A stretch of DNA of 32,937 nt from Flavobacteriales bacterium (GTDB taxonomy: Bacteria > Bacteroidota > Bacteroidia > Flavobacteriales_F > PHOS-HE28). The stretch covers positions 6,705 through 39,641 of the forward strand of contig JAGODO010000003.1 in NCBI GenBank assembly GCA_017998165.1, written 5' to 3'. The notes below the pieces were generated by a model. It was not told where the DNA came from, did no database searches, and worked only from the letters and a program-made list of their open reading frames with translations. Positions 23,168 through 30,378 of this stretch are shown here, in pieces. The stretch's first letter is position 1; every line of letters starts with the position of its first letter. A program made the translations under genes and the position numbers.

Positions 23168-24625
23168 ATGAGCCCCATCCTCCTGCTCTCCATCGTCTTC
23201 GGCTACTTCCTGCTGCTGCTCGGTATCGCCTGGTATACCGGCCGGGGTGCCGGCGAGCATGCCTTCTACAGCGGTGATCGCAAAAGCCTCTGGTGGGTGG
23301 TGGCTTTCGGTATGATCGGCACGAGCTTGAGCGGGGTCACCTTCATCAGCGTTCCGGGAGGCGTGGCCAAGAGCCATTGGACCTACCTGCAACTGGTGAT
23401 CGGGTTCGCCATCGGTTATTGGATCGTGGTGGGTATCCTGCTGCCGCTGTATTACCGCATGCAGCTCACGAGCATCTACGGGTACCTGCGCGAACGGCTT
23501 GGTCCGGTGAGCTACCGTACCGGTGCCTCGTGGTTCATCCTCTCCCGCTTGATGGGCGCCACCCTGCGCATCTACGTGGTGTTGAACGTCATCCATGTGT
23601 TCACGCTTCAAGGCATGGGCATCCCGTTCTGGCTCACCGCCGCGGTGGTCATGCTCATGATCGTGCTGTACACGTTCCAGGGCGGAGTGAAGACCATCGT
23701 ATGGACGGATACGCTGCAGACCGTGTTCATGCTGGCCGCGTTGGTGGGCACCATCATCTTCATCGTCAACAGCACGGGTATGGAAGGGTGGGGAAGCATG
23801 CTCTCATCGAGCGGCATGACGGGCGTGTGGAACCTGGATTGGAAAAGCGACGGCTATTTCCTGAAACAGGTGCTCAGCGGCATATTCATCACCATCGTCA
23901 TGACCGGGCTGGACCAGGAGATGATGCAGAAGAACCTGAGCGTTCGTACGGTGGAAGGTGCCCAGAAGAACATGCGGGTGTTCAGCGTGGTGCTCCTCGG
24001 TGTGAACGTGTTGTTCCTGCTGCTCGGAGCGTTGCTGTGGCTCAAAGCCGGGCAGATGGGCGTGGCCGCACCGGAAAAGAGCGATCAACTGTACCCGATG
24101 ATGGCCTTGCAACAGTTCCCGCCGTGGCTGGGTCTCCTGTTCATCGTGGGCCTCATCAGCGCGCTCTTCCCCAGTGCGGATGGCGCGCTCACGGCGCTCA
24201 CGGCCAGCACCTGCATCGACCTTATCGGCATCCGCGACCGCGGCTGGGACGAAGCCCGCCAGCGACTCGTGCGGCGCATCGTGCACTTGTCCATGGCCTT
24301 GGTGTTCTTCGGCAGCATCCTGTACTTCCACTGGCGGCAGGATCCCACGATCGTCAAAACGCTCTTCGATCTGGCCGCCATCACCTACGGGCCGTTGCTC
24401 GGGCTTTTCGCCTTCGGGCTCTTCACCCGGTTGAACGTGCAAGGGGCCGCGGTGCCATTGGTGTGCATCAATGCCGCGCTCGCCACCTTCCTTCTGCGCG
24501 CCAATAGCACCGCGCTTTTCGGTGGTTATCAGATGGGCTTCGAAACGCTCATCGTGAACGGGGCGCTCACCTTTTTCGGCCTGTGGCTCGTCTCCCGAAC
24601 TCCCCGAGACGTGGTACCGACCTGA
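23168..24625 (+). CDS. Sodium:solute symporter family transporter
   Basis: A 485-residue inner-membrane transporter of the SSS family with about 12-13 hydrophobic segments. FYSGDRKSLWWVVAFGMIGTSLSGVTFISVPG (residues 32-64 region) covers TM2, where the sodium-binding residues lie. TFQGGVKTIVWTDTLQTVFM is the family signature of TM5-6. GLDQEMMQKNLSVRT and GLISALFPSADGALTALTAST are the later core motifs, with the Ser/Ala-rich TM8. The substrate (sugar, amino acid or carboxylate) cannot be told. The ATG at 23168 is used, with TACTTGCG ending 4 bases upstream; a TTG start 9 bases earlier is possible. It is followed after 66 bases by a lipoprotein gene on the same strand. Confidence 0.93.
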   Translation: MSPILLLSIVFGYFLLLLGIAWYTGRGAGEHAFYSGDRKSLWWVVAFGMIGTSLSGVTFISVPGGVAKSHWTYLQLVIGFAIGYWIVVGILLPLYYRMQLTSIYGYLRERLGPVSYRTGASWFILSRLMGATLRIYVVLNVIHVFTLQGMGIPFWLTAAVVMLMIVLYTFQGGVKTIVWTDTLQTVFMLAALVGTIIFIVNSTGMEGWGSMLSSSGMTGVWNLDWKSDGYFLKQVLSGIFITIVMTGLDQEMMQKNLSVRTVEGAQKNMRVFSVVLLGVNVLFLLLGALLWLKAGQMGVAAPEKSDQLYPMMALQQFPPWLGLLFIVGLISALFPSADGALTALTASTCIDLIGIRDRGWDEARQRLVRRIVHLSMALVFFGSILYFHWRQDPTIVKTLFDLAAITYGPLLGLFAFGLFTRLNVQGAAVPLVCINAALATFLLRANSTALFGGYQMGFETLIVNGALTFFGLWLVSRTPRDVVPT

Positions 24626-24691
24626 TCCGCTGCCTGGGCAACAACTTGGTCGTTGAGGCGCTCTTGGTTGTACAAACCGACACATCAACCC

Positions 24692-25636
24692 ATGAGAACC
24701 CACATCCTTCTGCTCGCCTCCGCAGCCGTGTTGTTGTCCATCACCGCATGCAACAAGGACGATGACGGCGGCGGTGGCCCTTCCGCACCCACGTCGTCCA
24801 GTGTGTTGCGGGACCTGTTCGCCGACCACATCACACAGGAGACCCAGGTCTTCACCGTGAACGCCGGCGCAGGTGGACTGGTGACCGGTGCGGCCGGCAC
24901 CCGCATCTTCTTTCCGGCCAATGTGTTCCGCACGGCGAATGGCAATACGGTGAGCGGCACCGTTCAGGTGAAGCTCTTGGAGGCGCTGTCCATCGGACGT
25001 ATGATCTGGACCAATACCCAGACCGTGGGTGACGACAACGGCACGGACCGCCTCCTGCGCAGTGGAGGGGAGATCCGCGTGACAGCAACGCAGAACGGGA
25101 ACGAGTTGCAGTTGGGGCCGGCCGGAATGACGGTGCTCATGCCGACCGGAGCGCCCGATGGGAATATGCGCTTGTTCACAGCCAACGAGCCGCGCGACAG
25201 TGGAATGGTCTGGACACTGGCGGACTCTGTTCAGGTGAGTCTGATAGAGGACACCATGTTCGGCGGCGGTGTGTATTACGAGTTCCAGGCGGACAGCCTG
25301 CAATGGATGAACTGCGACTACTTCGCGAGCTACCCCAGCACGACCTACATCCATGCCACCATCCCCGATGGGCAACCCATGGACAGCACCATGCTCTGGG
25401 TCGGGTTCCCTTCCGAGAACGCGGTGATGGGTTTCAGCTATTCCCTCGGCCAGACAGCCACCTCGTGGCAGGTAGCCCCGGTCGGTATGTCGGCCACCGT
25501 GGTCGGTCTTTACCGCAATGGCACGCAGTATTATTCCGCCTTCAGCAGCGTCTCCATCACGACCGGGATCGATGTGCCGCTGACCTTCGCGCCGACGACC
25601 CTCGCGCAATTCGAGCAGACCATAGACGGCATCTGA
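24692..25636 (+). CDS. Lipoprotein of unknown function
   Basis: A 314-residue protein. From the ATG at 24692 the signal peptide MRTHILLLASAAVLLSITAC ends in the lipobox SITAC with the lipidated Cys followed by NKDDDGGGG, an acidic-Gly linker that in Bacteroidota often marks export to the surface (the lipoprotein export signal). The mature part opens TFTVNAGAGGLVTGAAGTRIFFPANVF and SGTVQVKLLEALSIGRMI, a ZU5/carboxypeptidase-regulatory-like beta fold seen in several Bacteroidota lipoproteins. The rest (DGNMRLFTANEPRDSG onward) is beta-rich with no catalytic motif. It may share a transcript with the symporter. A bidirectional terminator lies about 165 bases downstream. Confidence 0.85.
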   Translation: MRTHILLLASAAVLLSITACNKDDDGGGGPSAPTSSSVLRDLFADHITQETQVFTVNAGAGGLVTGAAGTRIFFPANVFRTANGNTVSGTVQVKLLEALSIGRMIWTNTQTVGDDNGTDRLLRSGGEIRVTATQNGNELQLGPAGMTVLMPTGAPDGNMRLFTANEPRDSGMVWTLADSVQVSLIEDTMFGGGVYYEFQADSLQWMNCDYFASYPSTTYIHATIPDGQPMDSTMLWVGFPSENAVMGFSYSLGQTATSWQVAPVGMSATVVGLYRNGTQYYSAFSSVSITTGIDVPLTFAPTTLAQFEQTIDGI

Positions 25637-25801
25637 GCGTGAGGCCCCCTATCATCCTACAGGACGAGGGTTGGGTTCCAAGGATCGGGAGGGTGATTTC
25701 GCATGAGGCGCGGACGCACCGGGCAGCCTTTCACCCACCTTGACCGTCAATGCAATAGGAACGCGCGGACTTACCACTGGTCCGCAGGTTTTGGTTCAGA
25801 T

Positions 25802-25829
25802 GAAGAAGCCCCGACCCCGGGGCTTCTTC
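25802..25829. terminator. Bidirectional terminator between convergent genes
   Basis: GAAGAAGCCCCG (25802-25813) pairs perfectly over 12 bp with 25818-25829 across an ACCC loop. U-rich tails are short on both sides (CATTTGG to the right, ATCTGAACC to the left on the minus strand). It separates the convergent lipoprotein and secreted protein genes. The rest of this 217-base spacer holds a smaller hairpin (GCGGAC at 25765-25770 with GTCCGC at 25780-25785, followed by TTTT) and no coding frame I trust. Confidence 0.85.
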
Positions 25830-25853
25830 CATTTGGTGCTTCCAAGAGACGGG

Positions 25854-26804
25854 TCACGGGCAGTTCGGAGCATATTCTGCGCCATCGCGCTCGCGGTTCG
25901 TGCGATACCACCGCTCGTTGTTCAAGTAGGTAGCGCCCTCACGATCCTCAAGCAGGTAGTCCCGTACGGTGCCGTCATCGAACCTCAGGCGGAGCAGTGA
26001 CCGGTCAGCGTCCACCTTCACCGCTTTCCACGCGCCTTCGCCCGCGCTGCTGCCGGAGCCGTAGGCCGAAAGACCGTCTCCCCCGAAGTTGTGGTCGCTT
26101 TGGCCGTTGGTCGTGAAGAAGCCCTGTGCGCACAGATCGATCCGGCGCGTGATGCTGTATCCGCCGCTGATGCCGCCGGGGTAGCCCGCAGGCGATGAAT
26201 AACTGTCCATGTACGTGAGGCGGTTACCGGCAAGGCGTTCCTTCCAGTACCCGTCTTCCTGGCCATCGATCGGACCCCGGGCGGTTGAAATGGAAGGCAG
26301 CAGCGAAGCAGGAGCGGCGCTCGTGTACAGCACGCTGGTCTGGACGAGCTTCAACATGGCGAGAAACTCGTGGCTGAACGCTTCCGGTGGTGCGAGCCCC
26401 GCGACGGTAACGGTCTTTCCAGCGGGGTTCCATCTGGCGATGGCGACCACTTTCATCTTCGCTCCTTCCAGGGTACCGGCGTGCGCCACGAACACCGTGT
26501 TGTCCCCGAGGTCCGTAGGGCCTTCCGTGGGGCGCATGGATGTTCCTGCGTTGTCCTCCGTTGGTGCGCCGAGCTCATCGCGCATCGCTTGTGGGCTGGC
26601 GTAGGCCGTGGGTCCGACCAGGATCATGCCCGCTACGGTTCCGCTCGTGAGCGCGTAGCTGCCATTCTGGGATTCACCGGTCCATCCATCGGGAATGGTG
26701 AAGGAATACCCATGGGCGGGTTGTTGCTGCGCGCCGGTCAGTCCTTGGGCGCAGAGCGTGGAGAACGACAGGGCGGAGGACGCGAGGAGAAATGAGGTGC
26801 GCAT
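25854..26804 (-). CDS. Secreted protein with a C-terminal 'LxY..SYSS / DLCAxGxF' domain
   Basis: A 316-residue exported protein (signal MRTSFLLASSALSFSTLCAQ). Residues 32-160 (YSFTIPDGWTGESQNGSYAL, TVFVAHAGTLEGAKMKVVAI, HEFLAMLKLVQTSV) resemble a PsbP/Mog1-like lipid-binding or DcrB-like fold in strand order. The C-terminal part from LAGNRLTYMDSYSS through RIDLCAQGFF, SSAGEGAWKAVK, LRLRFDDGTVRDYLL to ATYLNNERWYR matches a small beta domain I have seen often in bacterial secreted proteins but cannot name. No enzyme motif is visible. CATCTTTG (26821-26828) lies 16 bases before the ATG. The gene is 72 bases downstream of the suhB stop. Confidence 0.78.
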   Translation of the reverse strand: MRTSFLLASSALSFSTLCAQGLTGAQQQPAHGYSFTIPDGWTGESQNGSYALTSGTVAGMILVGPTAYASPQAMRDELGAPTEDNAGTSMRPTEGPTDLGDNTVFVAHAGTLEGAKMKVVAIARWNPAGKTVTVAGLAPPEAFSHEFLAMLKLVQTSVLYTSAAPASLLPSISTARGPIDGQEDGYWKERLAGNRLTYMDSYSSPAGYPGGISGGYSITRRIDLCAQGFFTTNGQSDHNFGGDGLSAYGSGSSAGEGAWKAVKVDADRSLLRLRFDDGTVRDYLLEDREGATYLNNERWYRTNRERDGAEYAPNCP

Positions 26805-26876
26805 GATTCGGAAGTGCCTCCAAAGATGCGATCCAAGGGCTTGTCGGAACGGCTTGCGTCCGGGCCCGGCGGACGG

Positions 26877-27668
26877 TCAACGCCCGAAGAACTTCCCGAT
26901 GGGCCCGATGAGCTCGGCGTGGATGGTGCCATTGCTGGCCACGATCTCCTCGCCGAAAACATACCTGCCGCCGCCGCCGAAATCGGTCACGGTCCCGCCC
27001 GCTTCCGCCACGATCAACGCGCCAGCGGCCACGTCCCATGGGTTCAGCCCGTATTCGTAGAAGGCCTCGAACCGCCCGCAGGCGACATAGGCCAGATCGG
27101 CGGCCGCGCTCCCCAAGCGCCGGATCCCCCGGCTGTTGTGCATCAATGCGCGCAGGAGTTCCATGTACTGTGCTTCGCGGCCGAAATCATCGTACGGGAA
27201 CCCGGTCGCGAGCAGGCTCTCCACCAGGGTCCTCCGGCCGCTTACGCGGATGGGGTCGCCGTTCAAGAACGCGCCGCCACCCTTCCAAGCGCTGAAACAC
27301 TCATCGCGCGTCACTTCCAGGACCACGCCAAGCAGGATGTCGTCACCGTTCATCAGCGCCACACTCGTACAATAGCAGGGGATGCCGTGGATGAAGTTGG
27401 TGGTGCCGTCCAGCGGGTCGATCACCCAGTTCAATTCCGCCGCGCGCGCGCCGGTGCCTTCCTCGGCGATGAAGCCGGCTTCGGGCAGCAGCTTGGAAAG
27501 CCCGTCCACGAAACGCTGTTCGGCGCCCTTGTCCACATAGCTCACCAGATTGTTCAGGCTCTTGCTCTCCACGCTCGCTTCGGTGAAGCGCTGGCCCTCG
27601 ATGCGGATGAAAGCCGCAACCTCGCGGCTGAGGGCGATGACCCCCGAGGTGAGCTTCTCGGGATTCAT
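26877..27668 (-). CDS. suhB: Inositol monophosphatase family protein
   Basis: A 263-residue Mg2+/Li+-sensitive phosphatase. The metal ligands are all in place: Glu70 in GFIAEEGT (66-72), Asp84 and Asp87 in WVIDPLDGTTNFIHG (81-95), and Asp212 in NPWDVAAGALIVAEAGG (209-225). The length matches SuhB. Members hydrolyse inositol-1-phosphate or related sugar/nucleotide phosphates; in bacteria without inositol the true substrate may be 3'-phosphoadenosine phosphate or NADP. The ATG overlaps the lgt stop (ATGA, 27665-27668), indicating coupled translation as last gene of the mtaB-lgt-suhB operon. Confidence 0.94.
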   Translation of the reverse strand: MNPEKLTSGVIALSREVAAFIRIEGQRFTEASVESKSLNNLVSYVDKGAEQRFVDGLSKLLPEAGFIAEEGTGARAAELNWVIDPLDGTTNFIHGIPCYCTSVALMNGDDILLGVVLEVTRDECFSAWKGGGAFLNGDPIRVSGRRTLVESLLATGFPYDDFGREAQYMELLRALMHNSRGIRRLGSAAADLAYVACGRFEAFYEYGLNPWDVAAGALIVAEAGGTVTDFGGGGRYVFGEEIVASNGTIHAELIGPIGKFFGR

Positions 27669-28891
27669 GCGCCGTTGGGATCACGCACCGCGTCGGGGCC
27701 GACCGTTGACGATCCTGAACGGCCTCTGCTGAACCACCACAGGCCGAAGGCTCCGCCCAGCACCAGCACGGAGCTGATGACTTCCGCCTGCGTCCAGGAA
27801 CCCAACCACGGATCGTTCACGCGGATCTTCTCGATGAGGAAGCGCTCCACACCGTCGAAGATCAGGAACAGGCAGAACATGATGCCCGGCACACGGATAC
27901 GCTTGCGCAGCATCCACAGCACCCCGAAGAGCAGCACGCACGCGATGGCCTCATAGAGCGGGGTGGGGTAGACGCCCGGTACCAGATGCCAGCAGTACTT
28001 CTCGAAACCCGGCGGGCAGGATGCCATCTTCTCGCCCACATAACCACCGATCTCGTCCACACCCTTGAACGCGTTCACGTTGTGCGGATAGTCATAGCTC
28101 CAGAGCCATTGCGGCAACCAGGCCGGTTTCGGAGCCGCGTTCGCGATGCCCCAATCGCCATCACCGCTGACATGGCAGCCGATGCGGCCGATGCCGTAGG
28201 CCAGCAACACCCCGGGTGCGGCAGCGTCGACCGACGGCCAGAAGGCCAGCCCGTTGGTGCGGAAATAGCGCATCACCATCAGGCCCGCCAGGATGAGCCC
28301 CCCGTACATGGTGAGGCCCGTCACGATGTCTTCGGCATTCGGTGACGTGAACATCGCGACGAAGGAATCCGGGTTCTCCAACCAATGGAACAGTTTGGCC
28401 CCGACAAAGCCCCAGATCGCCGCGGTGAGCGTGATGTTGCCCGCGTGTTGCGCAGCCGGCACCTCGATCACGCGTCGCTCCGGCTGCTCCAGCTGTTGCT
28501 TCTTCTTCTCCCGCCAATTGAGCCAGGCGAAGAGGCTGCCGAGCACCAGCCCGCCCAGGATGTTGCCCTTGGCGCTGAGCAGGAAGGCCGGCGGGTTCGC
28601 GGTCACTTCGGCCACGTGCATGATGATGTACAGGCCCTTCCATCCGAGCACGAAGCCCATCAGGCCCTGCACCACGATCTCCATCATTTTCGGGGGCTCG
28701 CCGATCGTGATCGTGCGTTGCGTGGCCTTCAACAGACCTCGGCCGGTCTTGCGGCGCAACTCGGCGGCCAAGGTGTAATGCGCGGCGACGAACGCGATGG
28801 CCACGAAGAACCCGAAGCTGTTCAGGATCTTCAGTAAGCGCAGGTCCACGCCGAAAAGGTCGAGGAAGGCGTGGTAGAGGGTCGGGTACAT
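27665..28891 (-). CDS. lgt: Prolipoprotein diacylglyceryl transferase
   Basis: A 408-residue inner-membrane enzyme that transfers diacylglycerol from phosphatidylglycerol to the lipobox cysteine of prolipoproteins. SFGFFVAIAFVAAH (25-38) is the early membrane motif, LTMYGGLILAGL is the region of the E. coli HGG motif (with Tyr in place of His, which occurs in many other Lgt proteins), LLAYGIGRIGCHVSGDGDWG is the signature with the essential Arg, and YPTPLYEAIACV and GVERFLIEKIRVND close the core. It is about 110-120 residues longer than E. coli Lgt because of a loop around residues 55-160 (KKKQQLEQPERRVIEVP) and another near 255-305. It is 15 bases after mtaB and overlaps suhB by 4. Confidence 0.94.
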   Translation of the reverse strand: MYPTLYHAFLDLFGVDLRLLKILNSFGFFVAIAFVAAHYTLAAELRRKTGRGLLKATQRTITIGEPPKMMEIVVQGLMGFVLGWKGLYIIMHVAEVTANPPAFLLSAKGNILGGLVLGSLFAWLNWREKKKQQLEQPERRVIEVPAAQHAGNITLTAAIWGFVGAKLFHWLENPDSFVAMFTSPNAEDIVTGLTMYGGLILAGLMVMRYFRTNGLAFWPSVDAAAPGVLLAYGIGRIGCHVSGDGDWGIANAAPKPAWLPQWLWSYDYPHNVNAFKGVDEIGGYVGEKMASCPPGFEKYCWHLVPGVYPTPLYEAIACVLLFGVLWMLRKRIRVPGIMFCLFLIFDGVERFLIEKIRVNDPWLGSWTQAEVISSVLVLGGAFGLWWFSRGRSGSSTVGPDAVRDPNGA

Positions 28892-28895
28892 AGTT

Positions 28896-28943
28896 CGATC
28901 GGGTGATCAGACCATCAGATGATCGGAGGATGTGAATGACTGT
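28896..28943. repeat. Degenerate 8-base tandem repeats across the mtaB stop codon (island D)
   Basis: Octads CGATCGGG, TGATCAGA, CCATCAGA, TGATCGGA, GGATGTGA and ATGACTGT run from 28896 to 28943. They contain the mtaB stop codon (28907-28909) and its last dozen codons, and reach within 5 bases of the lgt start. The units carry the self-complementary core GATC. Confidence 0.7.
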
Positions 28944-30280
28944 TGCCGACCATGGGCGGTGGCCGCTTCCATGTGCCCGTCCCCATTGATGCGCATGAGC
29001 GGTGTTTCCACGATGCCGTTGACCGATGAATGCTCGAACGGCGCGCTCACCCGGATGTAGTTGTCGGTGTAGCCCAGCATGGTGCCGTCCACGTTCTCCG
29101 CTTCCCACAACACCGGACGTTCCGTGCCGGTGTGCCGCTCGTAGTGCGCGCGCTGGAATTTGCTCCCGAGGATCCGTAGCTGCTTGGTGCGCTCGCGACG
29201 AACGTCCATCGGTACGACGTCCTCCATGCGTACCGCCGTGGTGTTGGCGCGTTCGCTGTAGGTGAAGACGTGCAGGTAGTCCACCGCGATGGAGCGCAGG
29301 AAGGCATGCGTCTTCAGGAATTCCTCGTCCGTTTCGCCCGGCGTGCCGGTGATCACGTCCGCGCCGATGCAAGCGTGCGGCATCACGCGTTTGATGTGCG
29401 CGGCACGATCAGCGTACAACGTGGTGTCATAGCGGCGGCGCATGCGTTGGAGGATGGCATCGCTGCCGCTCTGCAAGGGCATGTGGAAGTGCGGCATGAA
29501 CTTGCCGCTCGCCGCCACGAAGTCGATGATGCGGTCATCGCACAGGTTCGGCTCGATGCTGCTGATGCGGAAGCGTTCGATGCCCGCCACACGGTCCAAT
29601 GCCTCGATCAAGGACAGGAGATCCTCGCCGTGCACGCGACCGAAGTCACCGGTGTTCACGCCGGTCAACACGATCTCCTTCACCCCGTTCGCCGCGATAT
29701 CGTTCGCGATGGCGACCGTCTCGGCGATGGTGGCACTGCGGCTCCTCCCGCGCGCAAGGGGAATGGTGCAGAAGGAGCAGAAGTAGTCGCATCCGTCCTG
29801 CACCTTCAAGAAGGTCCGGGTCCTATCGTTGGCGTTGTAGGAGGGAACGAAGGTCCTTACATCCTTGATGGGCGAGAAATGCGCGATACCGCCCTCGATC
29901 CCCGACCCCTTTTCCCGGGGAGAAGGGGCGTTCAGGGATCTTTCGACATACCCCGCCAGGTCGAACTTCTCGTTCGCGCCCAGCACGAGATCCACTCCCG
30001 GGATGGCAGCGATCTCCGTGGGCTTCAATTGCGCGTAACAACCCACCACCGCCACGAACGCCTCCGGATTGATGCGCTGGAACCGACGTACCCACTGGCG
30101 GCACTCCTTGTCCGCATTCTCCGTCACGCTGCATGTGTTGAGCACGAAAACGTCCGGTCGCTCCTCCACCTTCACGCGGGCATAGCCTGCTTCCTCCAGC
30201 GAACGCGCGAGCGTGCTGGTCTCGGCGAAGTTCAGCTTGCAGCCAAGGGTGTGGAAGGCGGCGGTCTTTGAGTTGCCCAT
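28907..30280 (-). CDS. mtaB: tRNA t6A37 methylthiotransferase
   Basis: A 457-residue radical-SAM enzyme that converts N6-threonylcarbamoyladenosine at tRNA position 37 to its 2-methylthio form. The N-terminal UPF0004 domain has the three cluster cysteines Cys14 (TLGCKLNF), Cys50 (LNTCSVTE) and Cys81 (VVGCYAQ). The radical-SAM motif DGCDYFCSFCTIP gives Cys164, Cys168 and Cys171. HMPLQSGSD, TGTPGETDEEF and the C-terminal TRAM-like part follow. TLGCKLN marks MtaB rather than MiaB (which has TYGCQMN). The ATG at 30280 is used; an in-frame ATG at 30304 would add eight residues. Both ends of the gene run into octamer repeats, and the C-terminal residues QQSFTSSDHLMV are encoded by island D. TACTTTCG (30339-30346) is the likely promoter box. 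First gene of an operon with lgt and suhB. Confidence 0.94.
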   Translation of the reverse strand: MGNSKTAAFHTLGCKLNFAETSTLARSLEEAGYARVKVEERPDVFVLNTCSVTENADKECRQWVRRFQRINPEAFVAVVGCYAQLKPTEIAAIPGVDLVLGANEKFDLAGYVERSLNAPSPREKGSGIEGGIAHFSPIKDVRTFVPSYNANDRTRTFLKVQDGCDYFCSFCTIPLARGRSRSATIAETVAIANDIAANGVKEIVLTGVNTGDFGRVHGEDLLSLIEALDRVAGIERFRISSIEPNLCDDRIIDFVAASGKFMPHFHMPLQSGSDAILQRMRRRYDTTLYADRAAHIKRVMPHACIGADVITGTPGETDEEFLKTHAFLRSIAVDYLHVFTYSERANTTAVRMEDVVPMDVRRERTKQLRILGSKFQRAHYERHTGTERPVLWEAENVDGTMLGYTDNYIRVSAPFEHSSVNGIVETPLMRINGDGHMEAATAHGRQQSFTSSDHLMV

Positions 30281-30322
30281 GTGCTCATCTGCCCATGCGG
30301 ACATGTGCCCATGTCATCATGT
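30275..30322. repeat. Degenerate 8-base tandem repeats across the mtaB start codon (island E)
   Basis: Six octads on the plus strand, GCCCATGT, GCTCATCT, GCCCATGC, GGACATGT, GCCCATGT and CATCATGT, fill 30275-30322. The mtaB start codon (30278-30280) is in the first. On the minus strand most units contain an ATG, each one frame apart from its neighbour, so the array creates several alternative start codons. Confidence 0.8.
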
Positions 30323-30338
30323 TCCGGCAAGCGGGCCG

Positions 30339-30346
30339 CGAAAGTA
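30339..30346 (-). promoter_or_regulatory. Candidate -7 box of the mtaB-lgt-suhB operon
   Basis: TACTTTCG on the minus strand lies 58 bases before the mtaB ATG. The leader of the transcript would consist mostly of the octamer repeats of island E. Confidence 0.45.
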
Positions 30347-30378
30347 CCCCGTCGCGCCGCAACCCGGACCGAGGTCCC

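Noticed and set aside
23804-25609. Minus-strand open frame of 601 codons across the symporter and lipoprotein
   Set aside because: It spans two well-supported plus-strand genes, has very high His/Glu/Arg/Gln content and no recognisable motif; a shadow frame.
28896-30322. Repeat islands as CRISPR or as IS/REP remnants
   Set aside because: Units are 7-8 bases and contiguous without spacers, no cas or transposase gene is present, and the words differ from island to island.
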